Source: Bacteroides sp. (GTDB lineage Bacteria > Bacillota > Clostridia > Oscillospirales > Ruminococcaceae). Taken from it: a DNA stretch of 64,000 nucleotides. Of the stretch, positions 24,407-34,466 are shown one piece after another (position 1 is the stretch's first letter; every line of letters begins with the position of its first letter). The stretch spans positions 1-64,000 of the forward strand of contig JAMPHV010000003.1 of the NCBI GenBank assembly GCA_023663265.1. The letters are read 5' to 3'. Below the pieces are notes generated by a model, which saw only the letters and a list, made by a program, of their open reading frames with translations, did not search any database and was not told the DNA's origin. Position numbers and translations under genes: made by a program.

Positions 24407-25843
24407 ATGGCGGATAAAAAAATGGTCGAGGCGATAACCTCGAGAGATGTGGATTTTGCTCAGTGGTATACCGATATAGTTAAAAAGGCGGATTTGATCG
24501 ATTACTCCAGCATAAAGGGATGCATGATAATCAGACCCTATGGCTACGCGATATGGGAGAATATTCAGAAAATACTTGACGGTATGTTCAAAGAAACGGG
24601 ACATGAGAACGTATACATGCCTATGTTCATATCTGAGAGTCTGCTGAACAAAGAAAAGGACCATGTTCAAGGTTTTGCCCCCGAGGTAGCATGGGTAACT
24701 CACGGCGGAAACGAAAAGCTTCCCGAGCGTCTTTGCGTGCGTCCCACCTCGGAAACTCTTTTCTGCGAGCATTATTCAAATATAATACAATCTCACAGAG
24801 ATTTACCGAAGCTGTACAATCAATGGTGCTCGGTGGTACGCTGGGAGAAAACCACGAGACCCTTCCTACGTTCCAGAGAATTTCTGTGGCAGGAAGGGCA
24901 CACTGTTCACGCTACTGCGGAGGAAGCTATCGAGGAAACCGAAAGAATGCTTAACATATACGCGGATTTTTGTGAAAAACACCTTAATATGCCTGTTATA
25001 AAAGGAAGAAAGACCGAAAGCGACAAGTTTGCGGGAGCGGAAGCCACCTATGCCATAGAAGCCCTTATGCACGACGGAAAGGCTCTTCAAGCAGGCACCT
25101 CTCATTATTTCGGAGACGGCTTCGCCAAGGCGTTCGATATAACCTATACCAGCAAGGAAAACAAGCTTGAGTACGTCTATGAGACCTCATGGGGAGTTTC
25201 CACAAGACTTATAGGCGCTATCATAATGTCTCACGGCGACGATAACGGACTTGTTCTTCCTCCCGCGGTTGCGCCTATCCAGGTAGTTATTATCCCTATA
25301 AGCCAGCAAAAGGAAGGAGTTCTTGAAAAGGCACGGGAGCTCTGCGACAGGCTTAAGGGAAAATTCCGCGTTAAGCTTGACGACAGCAGCAACAGCGCGG
25401 GCTGGAAATTCTCCGAATACGAAATGAAAGGCGTGCCTCTTCGTCTTGAAATAGGTCCCAAGGATATAGAAAACGATCAATGCGTTATCGTTCGCCGCGA
25501 TAACCGAGAAAAGAGCTTTGTTTCACTTAACGAGCTTGAAGAAAATATTGAGGCGCTGCTTAAAGCATTTTCCGATAATATTTACCGTATGGCGTACGAA
25601 AATATGCAGAAGCGCACCTATGACTGCACTGATATGGAGGAGATCACACAAAAGCTTGCCGAAAACGGAGACGGCTTTGTTCACGCTATGTGGTGCGGAG
25701 ACGAAGCCTGTGAGGACAAGGTCAAGGAAGTCACCGGAGTAGGCTCCAGGTGTATACCCTTTGAACAAAAGGAGCTCTCGGATAAGTGCGTGTGCTGCGG
25801 AAAACCCGCCAAGCATATGGTTTGCTGGGGGAAGGCGTATTAA
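24407..25843 (+). CDS. proS: prolyl-tRNA synthetase (short, archaeal/eukaryotic-type)
   Basis: This class II synthetase charges tRNA-Pro. The 478-residue length, the absence of an editing insertion between motifs 2 and 3, and the C-terminal Cys-rich zinc-like domain (CGDEACEDK and [18 protein letters not shown], ending in Tyr) identify the ProS3/archaeal-like type. Motif 2 is seen in [21 protein letters not shown] shortened to its core VVRWE...[22 protein letters not shown]. Single gene with promoter; a repeat element at its 3' end probably terminates it. Confidence 0.97.
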   Translation: MADKKMVEAITSRDVDFAQWYTDIVKKADLIDYSSIKGCMIIRPYGYAIWENIQKILDGMFKETGHENVYMPMFISESLLNKEKDHVQGFAPEVAWVTHGGNEKLPERLCVRPTSETLFCEHYSNIIQSHRDLPKLYNQWCSVVRWEKTTRPFLRSREFLWQEGHTVHATAEEAIEETERMLNIYADFCEKHLNMPVIKGRKTESDKFAGAEATYAIEALMHDGKALQAGTSHYFGDGFAKAFDITYTSKENKLEYVYETSWGVSTRLIGAIIMSHGDDNGLVLPPAVAPIQVVIIPISQQKEGVLEKARELCDRLKGKFRVKLDDSSNSAGWKFSEYEMKGVPLRLEIGPKDIENDQCVIVRRDNREKSFVSLNELEENIEALLKAFSDNIYRMAYENMQKRTYDCTDMEEITQKLAENGDGFVHAMWCGDEACEDKVKEVTGVGSRCIPFEQKELSDKCVCCGKPAKHMVCWGKAY

Positions 25844-25852
25844 AATTAACTA

Positions 25853-25994
25853 AAAAGGGCTGTAAAAAACGACCTGTCAAAAACGGGTCGTTTTTTGTTA
25901 TAATAATTTACAATTGATAATTGATAATTGATAATTGACAATTAAGGTGTCGGCTTCGCCGACGGATTTTGATTTTTGCGGTACAATTTATAAG
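25853..25994. repeat. dispersed hairpin-rich repeat, copy B
   Basis: About 142 bp, nearly identical to copy A (15482-15617) in inverted orientation, with one extra TTATCAATTA-type unit difference and a few point changes. It fills the gap between proS and the convergent leucine-rich-repeat gene and overlaps the latter's stop codon (25988-25990). The hairpin GACCTGTCAAAAACGGGTC with T6 at 25867-25896 serves as the proS terminator. Confidence 0.88.
25868..25897. terminator. proS terminator inside repeat copy B
   Basis: AAAACGACC pairs with GGTCGTTTT followed by TT; the same hairpin ends murD in copy A. Confidence 0.75.
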
Positions 25995-26908
25995 GTGGTG
26001 TTATTTTTTCGTTTTTTCTCCGCCTTGACGCAGAAAAAAATAACTGTCCCGAATACTGCCGTCCACATACAGATCACCGTAATTATAAAAGCGGTCAAGC
26101 CCTCGGTATATTCCGTATCTATCTTAAACGGTATATCGTATCTTTTTGCGTTGTAATATGCCGTTGTATCGGCTTTTCCGTAAATCGTCAAGGAATCGCA
26201 GCCGTGAAACGCATTGCCGCCGATATGATTCACGTTTGGGGAAAGCTTGAGCGTTTTTAAGCTTTTGCAGCCGCTAAAGGCATAGCTGCCGATATAATTC
26301 AGCTCGGAGGGCATATTTATATCCTTTAGCCTTTTGCAATTTTCAAAAGCGCAGTCGTCTATATTGCTGACCGTATCGGGCAAGGCTATTTCGGTAAGGC
26401 TCGCGCAGTCGGAAAAGCTTTTAATTCCTATGTACTCCAAGGTTTCGGGCAAGGTTACCGTGTCAAGAGATTTGCAGCCGCTAAAGGCGTAATTCGGGAT
26501 TTCATATATTCCGTCGGGAATATTTATCGATTTAAGGCTTGTGCAATCCTCGAACGAGCCCTCGCCTATCTCTCTAATGCTGTTCGGCAGCGTAACGGAT
26601 ATGAGCTTATGCTTTGATTCAAAGGCATAAGCTCCGATCTTGGAAACGGTCACGCCGTATATTTCCTCGGGAATTTCCACGCTGCCGCCTGTACCCAAAT
26701 ATGCGTTAACGGTTACGGTCCCGTCATAATCGAATATGCAGCCGAGCTCTCCCGCTATAAAGCCCGTTCCGGGACTGTTTTCGTAAAACGCGCCTTTATC
26801 GTTCGCAGCTTCTCCCGCGCCGTACCCTGCCGCCGAGGCGTTCGCGGAAACGACCAGCACCGCCGCTGCCGCAGACAGAAGCGTTATTTTTATTGATGCA
26901 GATTTCAT
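25988..26908 (-). CDS. BspA-like leucine-rich-repeat surface protein
   Basis: 306 residues: signal peptide (1-27), then about eight LRR_5/BspA units of 22-24 residues from residue 80 to 245 (repeats of the type AFSGCKSLKTLKLSPNV), then a membrane helix near 275-297 and a basic tail KAEKKRKNN. The protein is therefore probably anchored with the repeats outside. BspA-like proteins are common in gut and oral bacteria and bind host or bacterial surfaces; the ligand here is unknown. RBS AAAGGAG. Confidence 0.88.
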   Translation of the reverse strand: MKSASIKITLLSAAAAVLVVSANASAAGYGAGEAANDKGAFYENSPGTGFIAGELGCIFDYDGTVTVNAYLGTGGSVEIPEEIYGVTVSKIGAYAFESKHKLISVTLPNSIREIGEGSFEDCTSLKSINIPDGIYEIPNYAFSGCKSLDTVTLPETLEYIGIKSFSDCASLTEIALPDTVSNIDDCAFENCKRLKDINMPSELNYIGSYAFSGCKSLKTLKLSPNVNHIGGNAFHGCDSLTIYGKADTTAYYNAKRYDIPFKIDTEYTEGLTAFIITVICMWTAVFGTVIFFCVKAEKKRKNNTTL

Positions 26909-27048
26909 GGCGTATCTCCTTTAACCGTTATAAATCGCAAATCCGAAGCAATGCATATTTATATTATAACAAACTTTTGTAAAAAATCAATTACAAAACG
27001 GTAACAATTGAATATTTTGACGAATGACCAAATATTTTCGGAAAACTA

Positions 27049-27077
27049 TTGAAATCTTGATCGAAAAATAGTATAAT
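27049..27077 (+). promoter_or_regulatory. glyA-prs promoter
   Basis: TTGAAA (27049-27054), spacer 17, TATAAT (27072-27077). Confidence 0.85.
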
Positions 27078-27141
27078 TGTATTTGTAATTTTAGGCGGAG
27101 AAGCTGCCTGAAAAATGCACAATGAAACGAGGAAAAAGCGA

Positions 27142-28398
27142 ATGTACAACGATTTAGTCAACACCATAGGCTTTTTGGAGCAATACGATCCGGAGGTGTC
27201 CGAGGCGATGAACGGCGAGTTAAAGCGCCAAAGGCGTAATTTGGAGCTTATCGCCAGCGAAAATATCGTTTCCCCCGCTGTTATGGCGGCTATGGGAAGC
27301 GTTCTGACAAATAAGTATGCGGAGGGCTATCCCGCAAAGCGTTATTACGGCGGCTGCCAATGTGTGGACGTGGTTGAAAATATAGCTATCGAGCGCGCAA
27401 AGAAGCTGTTCGGCTGTAATTTCGCAAACGTTCAGCCTCATTCGGGAGCGCAGGCAAATATTGCCGTTTATTTTGCGCTTTTGGAGCCGGGCGACACCGT
27501 GCTCGGAATGAACCTTGCCCACGGCGGACACCTCACCCACGGTTCTCCCGTTAATCTTTCGGGAAAATACTTTAATTTTGTGCCGTACGGTCTTAACGAT
27601 GAAACCGAAATGATAGATTACGACGAGATCAAACGTCTCGCCAAGGAAAATAAGCCCAAGCTTATCGTTGCGGGCGCAAGCGCATACCCTCGTAAAATAG
27701 ACTTTGAAAAAATATCTCAAATCGCAAAAAGCGTAAACGCTTACTTTATGGTGGATATGGCGCATATCGCCGGACTTGTTGCCGCGGGAGTCCATATGTC
27801 TCCCGTACCCTATGCCGACGTTGTCACCACCACCACTCACAAAACCTTAAGAGGTCCGAGAGGCGGTATGATACTCTGCAACGACGAGGAGACCGCAAAG
27901 AAGATCAACAAAGCGATTTTCCCCGGAACGCAGGGCGGTCCTCTTATGCACGTTATCGCCGCAAAGGCGGTATGCTTAAAGGAAGCCTTGGAACCGAGCT
28001 TTAAGGAGTACGGAAAGCAGATAATCAGCAACGCTCAGGCGTTGGCGGGAGAGCTTGTAAAAAGGGGCTTTCGTTTGGTTTCGGGCGGCACCGACAATCA
28101 CCTTATGCTGGTCGATCTGCGTCCCTTCAGCATTACGGGAAAGGAGCTTGAAAAACGTCTTGATGACGTTTATATCACGGTCAATAAAAACGCGATCCCC
28201 AACGATCCCGAAAAGCCCTTTGTTACCAGCGGCGTAAGGATCGGTACCGCGGCTGTCACCACACGCGGGCTTAAGGAAGAGGATATGCTTAGGATAGGCG
28301 AAAGCATTTACCTTACCGCCTCCGATTTTGAAGCAAATCAAGACAAGGCAAGAGAGATCGTCAACGGCATTTGCGCAAAATATCCTCTTTATGTATAA
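27142..28398 (+). CDS. glyA: serine hydroxymethyltransferase
   Basis: GlyA interconverts serine and glycine while charging tetrahydrofolate with a C1 unit. PLP attaches to Lys234 in [38 protein letters not shown] and [11 protein letters not shown] are family signatures. The start MYNDLV follows GAGGAAAAAGCGA; another in-frame ATG lies nine codons upstream (27115) without a good ribosome site. 418 residues, normal. Co-transcribed with prs 30 bases downstream; both feed purine and folate metabolism. Confidence 0.96.
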   Translation: MYNDLVNTIGFLEQYDPEVSEAMNGELKRQRRNLELIASENIVSPAVMAAMGSVLTNKYAEGYPAKRYYGGCQCVDVVENIAIERAKKLFGCNFANVQPHSGAQANIAVYFALLEPGDTVLGMNLAHGGHLTHGSPVNLSGKYFNFVPYGLNDETEMIDYDEIKRLAKENKPKLIVAGASAYPRKIDFEKISQIAKSVNAYFMVDMAHIAGLVAAGVHMSPVPYADVVTTTTHKTLRGPRGGMILCNDEETAKKINKAIFPGTQGGPLMHVIAAKAVCLKEALEPSFKEYGKQIISNAQALAGELVKRGFRLVSGGTDNHLMLVDLRPFSITGKELEKRLDDVYITVNKNAIPNDPEKPFVTSGVRIGTAAVTTRGLKEEDMLRIGESIYLTASDFEANQDKAREIVNGICAKYPLYV

Positions 28399-28428
28399 TT
28401 CCCCCTACTTCACGAAAGGAATGTCAAA

Positions 28429-29595
28429 ATGACAGAAAAAGCAAGTTCAATTGTATTTAATAATTCAAAACAGCAGGTTGCTCCTCTGGGTATTATCGCT
28501 ACAGACGGCGCAAAAGACTTGGGAGAAAAAATCAACGGCTATTTGGTCGAATGGACAGAAAATTCTCCGTTCGCGCAAGACTCGTATCTTGTAGACACCG
28601 AATGTCCGAGATTTTCCTCGGGCGACGGCAAGGGGTTGATAAAAACCTCGATACGCGGCGACGATATTTTTATTATTGTTGATGTGGGCAATTACAGTTG
28701 CACTTACAAAATGTTCGGAAAAGAAAATTTTATGTCACCCGACGATCATTTTCAAGATTTAAAAAGAGTTATTCAGGCAATGGGCGGAAAGGCGCACAGG
28801 ATAAGCGTGGTAATGCCGATACTTTACGGCGGAAGACAGCACAGAAGAAATTACCGAGAGTCCTTGGACTGCGCCGTAATGCTTCAGGAGCTCCAGGCGA
28901 TGGGCGTATCCAATATAATCACATTTGACGCTCATGATTCAAGGGTATGCAACGCGGTCCCGCTTATGGGCTTTGACAATGTCATGCCCTCTTATCAGGT
29001 GCTTAAGGCTATGTTTCAAGAAATAAGCGACCTTGACGTATCTCCGGAGCACTTTATGGTGGTAAGCCCCGACGAGGGCGCTCTTAACCGCAATATGTAC
29101 TATGCCTCGGTTTTGGGCGTTCAAATGGGAATGTTCTATAAAAGGCGCGATTATTCGACCATCGTTAACGGCAGAAATCCCATAATCGCTCATGAATACC
29201 TCGGCAATTCAGTTGAGGATATGACAGTATTTATTTCCGACGACATTATTTCGTCGGGAGATTCTATGCTGGATATTGCTTACGAGCTGAAAAAACGCAG
29301 GGCAAAAAGGATCATTGCTTATGCTACATATCCTATTTTCACCAACGGTCTTGCAAAATTTGACGAAGCCTACGAAAAGGGAATGATCGACTATGTTTTC
29401 GGTACCAACCTTACCTACAGAACTCCCGATCTGCTTTCACGCGAGTGGTTCAAGGAGGTCGATGTGTCAAAATATATAGCTTACCTTATCGCGGCGATCA
29501 ATCACGATATTTCAACCAGCAAGGTGATCGATCCTCATACAAAAATCAAGTCTTTGCTTACAAAGTATAATGTAAAAAGCGCGGAAAATCTTTGA
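28429..29595 (+). CDS. prs: ribose-phosphate pyrophosphokinase, long form
   Basis: Prs makes PRPP from ribose 5-phosphate and ATP for nucleotide, His and Trp synthesis. The PRPP-binding stretch VFISDDIISSGDSMLD and the region VVMPILYGGRQHRRNYRES (ATP/flexible loop) are present, but the protein is 388 residues instead of about 315 and the sequences are divergent (for example SGDS in place of TAGT). I believe this is the extended clostridial Prs variant. RBS ACGAAAGGAATG. It is followed by a strong terminator. Confidence 0.88.
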   Translation: MTEKASSIVFNNSKQQVAPLGIIATDGAKDLGEKINGYLVEWTENSPFAQDSYLVDTECPRFSSGDGKGLIKTSIRGDDIFIIVDVGNYSCTYKMFGKENFMSPDDHFQDLKRVIQAMGGKAHRISVVMPILYGGRQHRRNYRESLDCAVMLQELQAMGVSNIITFDAHDSRVCNAVPLMGFDNVMPSYQVLKAMFQEISDLDVSPEHFMVVSPDEGALNRNMYYASVLGVQMGMFYKRRDYSTIVNGRNPIIAHEYLGNSVEDMTVFISDDIISSGDSMLDIAYELKKRRAKRIIAYATYPIFTNGLAKFDEAYEKGMIDYVFGTNLTYRTPDLLSREWFKEVDVSKYIAYLIAAINHDISTSKVIDPHTKIKSLLTKYNVKSAENL

Positions 29596-29643
29596 TAAAA
29601 GCGCACATTTGATGTACATATTTATTATCTCAGATGAACAAAA

Positions 29644-29683
29644 TTTAATAACCCCATTACCTGCCGTAATGGGGTTATTAAAA
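29644..29683 (+). terminator. glyA-prs terminator
   Basis: A 17-bp stem with arms TTTAATAACCCCATTAC and GTAATGGGGTTATTAAA around CTGCC; ends in an A/T-rich tail. Perfectly symmetrical, so it could work in both directions. Confidence 0.85.
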
Positions 29684-29725
29684 ATGCCGATTATACTATA
29701 ATTTGATAAAAAGAAAGGAAAAGCC

Positions 29726-30988
29726 ATGCCATTAGCCGATAAGATACGACCCGACGATCTGAACGAGGTTTTCGGACAATCGCATATATTGGGAAAGGGA
29801 AGACCGCTGAAAAACATAATAGAAAGCGGACATATTCCCAATATGATATTTTACGGTCCCTCGGGAGTGGGAAAAACCACCGTTGCGAATATCATAGCAA
29901 AAAAAAGCAGTATGGACCTGTACAAGCTGAACGGTACCTCCGCTTCTACGGCGGATATAAAGGAAATAATCGCTTCCCGAAACACCTTTTCCTCAGCTAA
30001 CGGCATTTTGCTTTATCTCGATGAAATACAGTACCTTAACAAAAAGCAGCAGCAAAGTCTGCTTGAATATATAGAAACGGGAGATATAACTCTTGTCGCC
30101 TCTACAACGGAAAATCCTTTCTTTTACGTTTATAACGCTATTTTGTCACGCTGCACCGTTTTTGAATTTAAAGCGCTGGCTCCCGAGGAGATTCTGCCTG
30201 CCGTAAAGCGGGGCTTCAAGCTTGCATTTGAGGAAGCGGAATCGGAAATGAATATTGAGGAGGGCGTCTGTGAGCAGATCGCGAGAGGCTGCGGCGGAGA
30301 TGTGAGAAAATCGTTGAACACCGTCGAGCTCTGTATGCTTGCGGCAAACGATGGCAATATAACCCGCGGGCTGGCGGCGGAGCTTGCCCAAAGAAGCAAT
30401 ATGCGCTATGATAAGGACGGAGACCAGCATTACGATCTAATGTCGGCGTTTCAAAAGTCGATACGCGGCTCGGACGAAAACGCAGCCCTGCATTATATGG
30501 CAAGGCTACTTGAAGCGGGCGATCTGCCCTCGGTATGCCGCAGATTATTGGTCATAGCCTCGGAGGACGTAGGTCTGGCGTATCCTAACGGCATTGTGGT
30601 GGCAAAGGCATGCGTTGACGCGGCTTTGCAGCTCGGTATGCCCGAAGCGCGTGTGCCCTTGGCTCAGGCGGTGGTTTTGCTTGCCACCAGCCCCAAATCC
30701 AACAGCTCTTATGCTGCAATGCATGCGGCGTTTGCCGATGTGCAAAACGGCATAACTGGAGATTTTCCGCGTCATCTGCAAAATGTGCACTGCGACGGAG
30801 AGGGAGCGGCGGTAAAAGGACAGAATTATCTTTATCCGCACGATTTTCCCAATCATTACGTTGAGCAGCAGTATCTGCCCGATGAGCTCAAGGACAGAAT
30901 TTATTACGAGTTTGGCGAAAATAAGCTTGAACAGGCGGCTAAGGAATACAGGGAAAGGGTCAGGACCGCCTCTAAAAAACAGTCTTGA
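29726..30988 (+). CDS. rarA: replication-associated recombination protein A
   Basis: RarA (MgsA) is an AAA+ ATPase, related to clamp-loader subunits, that acts at stalled replication forks. It has Walker A GPSGVGKTT (44-52), Walker B LLYLDEIQ, sensor 1 in ASTTENPFF, and the MgsA C-terminal region (IRGSDENAALHYMARLLEAGD; ASEDVGLA; PLAQAVVLLATSPKSN). 420 residues. RBS AAAGAAAGG. Its last 17 bases overlap the 3' end of the convergent S1-domain gene. Confidence 0.96.
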   Translation: MPLADKIRPDDLNEVFGQSHILGKGRPLKNIIESGHIPNMIFYGPSGVGKTTVANIIAKKSSMDLYKLNGTSASTADIKEIIASRNTFSSANGILLYLDEIQYLNKKQQQSLLEYIETGDITLVASTTENPFFYVYNAILSRCTVFEFKALAPEEILPAVKRGFKLAFEEAESEMNIEEGVCEQIARGCGGDVRKSLNTVELCMLAANDGNITRGLAAELAQRSNMRYDKDGDQHYDLMSAFQKSIRGSDENAALHYMARLLEAGDLPSVCRRLLVIASEDVGLAYPNGIVVAKACVDAALQLGMPEARVPLAQAVVLLATSPKSNSSYAAMHAAFADVQNGITGDFPRHLQNVHCDGEGAAVKGQNYLYPHDFPNHYVEQQYLPDELKDRIYYEFGENKLEQAAKEYRERVRTASKKQS

Positions 30989-31898
30989 TTATCTTGTCGG
31001 ACTCGGGCGTGGAGTATACCCAGCTATCTATGTGACCGCTTTCCGTAAAATATTTAAAGCTTCCGCTTCCGGACGAATATCCGTTGTCAAAAGCGTCCAC
31101 TATTATAAGCTTGACCTTCATTTTTTCGGGAATGATCGCCTTTATAAACACGCTTGCGTGCTGATTTATATGTACGTTTTCCTTAAGCTCCGCAAGTCCC
31201 GCAAGGTTTGGAGTAAGCTCTACGAATATGCCGTAGCTTTCGATGCTGCGTATATATCCCGTTACCGTTTCCCCGGTTTTAAACATAGCCGCGTTTTCGG
31301 ACCAGGTGCCGAGCAGCTCTTTGTGTGAAAGCGAGACCTTGCCGCCCTCGACGCCCTTGACCACTGCTTTTATATTTTGTCCTACTGTCATTCTGTTCGA
31401 GGGGTGGTTTATTCTTGACACCGAGATCGCGTCTATCGGTATTAGTGATGGAATGCCGCAGCCTATGTCCACGAAGCAGCCGAACTGTTCAAGGTGCGTT
31501 ACCCGCGCGTTGATGATATCGCCCGAGGTCAGATTTGAAATATATCTTTTCATACACTCCTGCTGAGCCATTTTTCGGCTTAGTATCGCGGTTTTTTCGC
31601 CGTATTCGTTTCCGACGACGGCGGTTATTTTAAAACACACTGCCTTATTGACGCGGGATATAAGGGCGATATCCCTTGTTGTGCCGTCGTCTATTCCTAT
31701 GGCGCCCTCGGTGCGGGGAATTATTCCTTTAATAAAGCCGAAGTCTACAATTAAATTATGCCTGCTGTCGCATACTATACAAGGCGCCTCAAGTATTTTG
31801 CCGCTTATGATACATTCCTGAAGCCGCTGTTCGTCGGCGGTTGCGCGGCGGTTGTCCTCGGTATTGATTAACTCTCCCTCCGGGTAAAATTCAGACAT
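30972..31898 (-). CDS. S1-type RNA-binding protein (ribosomal protein S1-like)
   Basis: 308 residues with three OB/S1-like segments: residues 30-100 (degenerate; SGKILEAPCIVCDSRHNLIVDFG in outline), 125-205 (GDIINARVTHLEQFGCFVDIG; GGKVSLSHKELLGTW) and 215-280 (GETVTGYIRSIESYGIFVEL). S1 domains bind single-stranded RNA during translation or turnover; proteins of this length in Clostridia are often labelled S1 although they lack the six domains of E. coli S1. Start MSEFYPEG is preceded by AAGGGAAGG; MIVKMSEF four codons earlier is possible. Confidence 0.82.
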   Translation of the reverse strand: MSEFYPEGELINTEDNRRATADEQRLQECIISGKILEAPCIVCDSRHNLIVDFGFIKGIIPRTEGAIGIDDGTTRDIALISRVNKAVCFKITAVVGNEYGEKTAILSRKMAQQECMKRYISNLTSGDIINARVTHLEQFGCFVDIGCGIPSLIPIDAISVSRINHPSNRMTVGQNIKAVVKGVEGGKVSLSHKELLGTWSENAAMFKTGETVTGYIRSIESYGIFVELTPNLAGLAELKENVHINQHASVFIKAIIPEKMKVKLIIVDAFDNGYSSGSGSFKYFTESGHIDSWVYSTPESDKIIKTVF

Positions 31899-32029
31899 TT
31901 TTACGATCATTCCTTCCCTTGTGAGGATAATGCCGCGTAATCGGCAAAGCAAAGAAAACCTCACAATTTTTGGTTTTTGTTAAGTTTATGAAAAAAACGG
32001 CTTTGTTAGAACCTGTCTTATACTACTTG

Positions 32030-32058
32030 TTGCTTTTTTTGGCAAAACGTGGTATAAT
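32030..32058 (+). promoter_or_regulatory. promoter of the DUF951-prfA operon
   Basis: TTGCTT (32030-32035), 17-base spacer, TATAAT (32053-32058). Confidence 0.75.
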
Positions 32059-32163
32059 AGCTATGGGTAAAATCTAAGCAAAATGACAAATGTGAATAAA
32101 TAAGTATTGCCATAACGGTAAAGAAAAATAACTTGATTTCAAAGCGAGGGCGAGCGAGGGCGT

Positions 32164-32364
32164 ATGAATGTAAACATCGGCGATATTCTTGAAATGAAAA
32201 AGCCTCACCCATGCGGCGGGAACCGAATGGTCGTCCTGCGCGTGGGCGCGGATTTCAGATTGAAGTGCGAAAAATGCGGACATGATTTTATGGTCGCACG
32301 GAGCAAGTGCGAGAAAAAAATAAAAAAGATCGTTTCCGCAGCCAATGAGGAAGGAAAGGAATAA
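32164..32364 (+). CDS. DUF951 family small zinc-ribbon-like protein
   Basis: 66 residues with the DUF951 pattern: GDILEMKKPHPCGGNRMVVLRVGADFRLKC followed by CGHDFMVAR in outline; Cys17 and the later CEKCG could bind a metal. The family is conserved in Firmicutes, commonly near translation or replication genes, and its function is unknown. It is the first gene of an operon leading into prfA (8-base gap). The start is preceded by a weak GAGGGCG. Confidence 0.88.
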   Translation: MNVNIGDILEMKKPHPCGGNRMVVLRVGADFRLKCEKCGHDFMVARSKCEKKIKKIVSAANEEGKE

Positions 32365-32372
32365 TTCAAACA

Positions 32373-33449
32373 ATGCTCGATAAATTGAATAACGCCGAAA
32401 AGCGTCTTGAAGAAATAAACGAAAGCCTTACCGATATGGAGGTTATCAGCGACCAGAGCAGGTACAGAGCTCTGATGAAGGAGCATAAGCAGCTTACTCC
32501 AATTGTGGATAAGTTCCGCGAGTATAAAAGGGCAAAGGAAGAATTTGAGGAAGCCGAGGGGATATTAAGCGAAAACGGCGCCGATAAGGAATTTAAGGAA
32601 ATGGCGCAGCAGCAGCTCAACTCCTCCCGCGCGGATATGGAAAAATTCGAGGAGGAATTGAAAATACTGCTTTTGCCCAAGGACCCCGATGATGACAGAA
32701 GCGTTATAGTCGAGATACGCGGCGGGGCGGGTGGAGACGAAGCGGCTTTATTCGCAAATTCTCTTTTCAGAATGTACTCTCTGTACGCCCAGTCAAGAAG
32801 CTGGGAAACAGAGGTGATCAGCGCGAATCCCACCGAGCTTGGAGGCTATAAGGAGATCAGCTTTTCCGTTGAGGGCGAGGGGGCTTACGCCAAGCTGAAG
32901 TATGAGAGCGGCGTCCACAGAGTGCAGCGAGTTCCCGAAACCGAAGCGCAGGGACGGATACACACCTCTACCATAACCGTTGCGGTGCTTCCCGAAATGG
33001 AGGAGGTGGACGTGGAGATAAACCCCTCCGATCTTGAGATACAGACATTTCGCTCCAGCGGAGCCGGCGGTCAGCATATCAACAAGACCGAATCCGCAAT
33101 ACGCATAATACACCACCCTACAGGCACTATCGTAGAGTGTCAGGAGGAGCGCAGTCAAATGAAAAACAAGGAAAAGGCGATGAAAATGCTTTATTCCAAG
33201 CTGTATGAAGCAAAGCTCAGCGAGCAGACCGACAAAATAGCCGCGGAGCGCAGAATACAGGTGGGCACGGGGGACCGCTCCGAAAGGATACGCACCTACA
33301 ACTACCCTCAAAGCCGCGTCACCGATCATAGGATAGGGCTTACTTTATATAAGCTTGACGCTTTTATGAACGGCGACTGCGACGAAATTTTCGAGGCGCT
33401 TGCCATTGCGGATCAGACGGCTAAGTTAGCCAATTCCGAGAACCGATAA
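32373..33449 (+). CDS. prfA: peptide chain release factor 1
   Basis: RF1 recognises UAA and UAG and triggers release of the nascent chain. The GGQ catalytic motif is at 232-234 (SSGAGGQHINKT) and the codon-reading tripeptide is Pro-Glu-Thr at 188-190 (RVPETEAQGRIHTS), where the P-x-T form distinguishes RF1 from the SPF of RF2. 358 residues, normal. prmC, which methylates the GGQ glutamine and often precedes prfA, is not adjacent. One base separates it from sua5. Confidence 0.97.
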   Translation: MLDKLNNAEKRLEEINESLTDMEVISDQSRYRALMKEHKQLTPIVDKFREYKRAKEEFEEAEGILSENGADKEFKEMAQQQLNSSRADMEKFEEELKILLLPKDPDDDRSVIVEIRGGAGGDEAALFANSLFRMYSLYAQSRSWETEVISANPTELGGYKEISFSVEGEGAYAKLKYESGVHRVQRVPETEAQGRIHTSTITVAVLPEMEEVDVEINPSDLEIQTFRSSGAGGQHINKTESAIRIIHHPTGTIVECQEERSQMKNKEKAMKMLYSKLYEAKLSEQTDKIAAERRIQVGTGDRSERIRTYNYPQSRVTDHRIGLTLYKLDAFMNGDCDEIFEALAIADQTAKLANSENR

Positions 33450-33450
33450 A

Positions 33451-34464
33451 ATGAAGACCGAAATTATTCAAATAAACGATGAAAGCGTCGAAAAAGCCGC
33501 GCTGCTGCTGAAAAACGGAGAAATAGCCGCGATACCCACCGAAACGGTTTACGGCTTGGCGGGAAACGGACTTTCACCCGAAGCGGTAAAAAAAATTTTT
33601 CTCGCAAAGGGCAGACCAAACGACAACCCGCTTATACTTCACATTCCCGAAACCGACTGGCTTTTTGAATACGCCGATACCGTTCCCGATTTAGCCTTGA
33701 GGCTTGCCGAAAAATTTTGGCCCGGCTCGCTTACGATGATAATGCCGAAGAAATCGCTTGTGCCCTATGAGACCAGCGGCGGACTGGATACGGTCGCTTT
33801 TAGGATTCCCAACAACAGGTATACGCTTAGGCTTATAGAGCTGTGCGGCTTTCCGTTGGCGGCGCCCTCGGCGAATCTGTCGGGACTGCCCAGCCCAACC
33901 TGCGCGCGGCACGTTTATGAGGATATGAAAGGCAAAATACCGCTCATTTTGGACGGAGGCGTCTGTTCATGCGGTCTTGAAAGCACTGTCATCGCCTTTA
34001 CCGAAAAAGGCGTTAAGATACTGCGCCCGGGCGGAGTTACTCCCGAGATGTTGGGCGAGCTTTGCGAGGTGGAAATAGACAGAGCGGTAACAGAGGGGCT
34101 TGAGGATAACGGCAGGGCGCTTTCCCCGGGTATGAAATACAAGCACTATTCACCGAAAGCGCAGGTTTATATGGTCGAATGCGCGGACAACGACGTTTTC
34201 GCGGATTTTATAAACAACGGTCTTGACGAAAACGATGAAGCCGCCTATGTACTGACAGACAACACAGACGGCATCAAAGCCAAGCTCCTGCCTTACGGAG
34301 GCAGCGCCGAAACGGAAGCCGCCGAGCTTTTCGCAAGTCTCAGAAAAGCGGACGAGCTTGGAGCACGGAAAGTTTACGTCAAGGCTCCCGATAAAAACGG
34401 CATAGGACTGGCGGTTTATAACAGGCTCATAAGAGCCGCCGCTTTTAAGGTTATAAAATTATAA
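33451..34464 (+). CDS. threonylcarbamoyl-AMP synthase (Sua5/YwlC type)
   Basis: This enzyme makes threonylcarbamoyl-AMP from Thr, bicarbonate and ATP, the first step of t6A37 modification in ANN-decoding tRNAs. The YrdC domain (residues 10-200) has IPTETVYGLAGNG, KGRPNDNPLILH and APSANLSGLPSPT; a C-terminal Sua5 domain (about 240-337) makes it the long, Sua5-type rather than TsaC. It works with TsaB and TsaE, both encoded at 48134-49267, and with TsaD outside this window. Confidence 0.95.
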   Translation: MKTEIIQINDESVEKAALLLKNGEIAAIPTETVYGLAGNGLSPEAVKKIFLAKGRPNDNPLILHIPETDWLFEYADTVPDLALRLAEKFWPGSLTMIMPKKSLVPYETSGGLDTVAFRIPNNRYTLRLIELCGFPLAAPSANLSGLPSPTCARHVYEDMKGKIPLILDGGVCSCGLESTVIAFTEKGVKILRPGGVTPEMLGELCEVEIDRAVTEGLEDNGRALSPGMKYKHYSPKAQVYMVECADNDVFADFINNGLDENDEAAYVLTDNTDGIKAKLLPYGGSAETEAAELFASLRKADELGARKVYVKAPDKNGIGLAVYNRLIRAAAFKVIKL

Positions 34465-34466
34465 TT

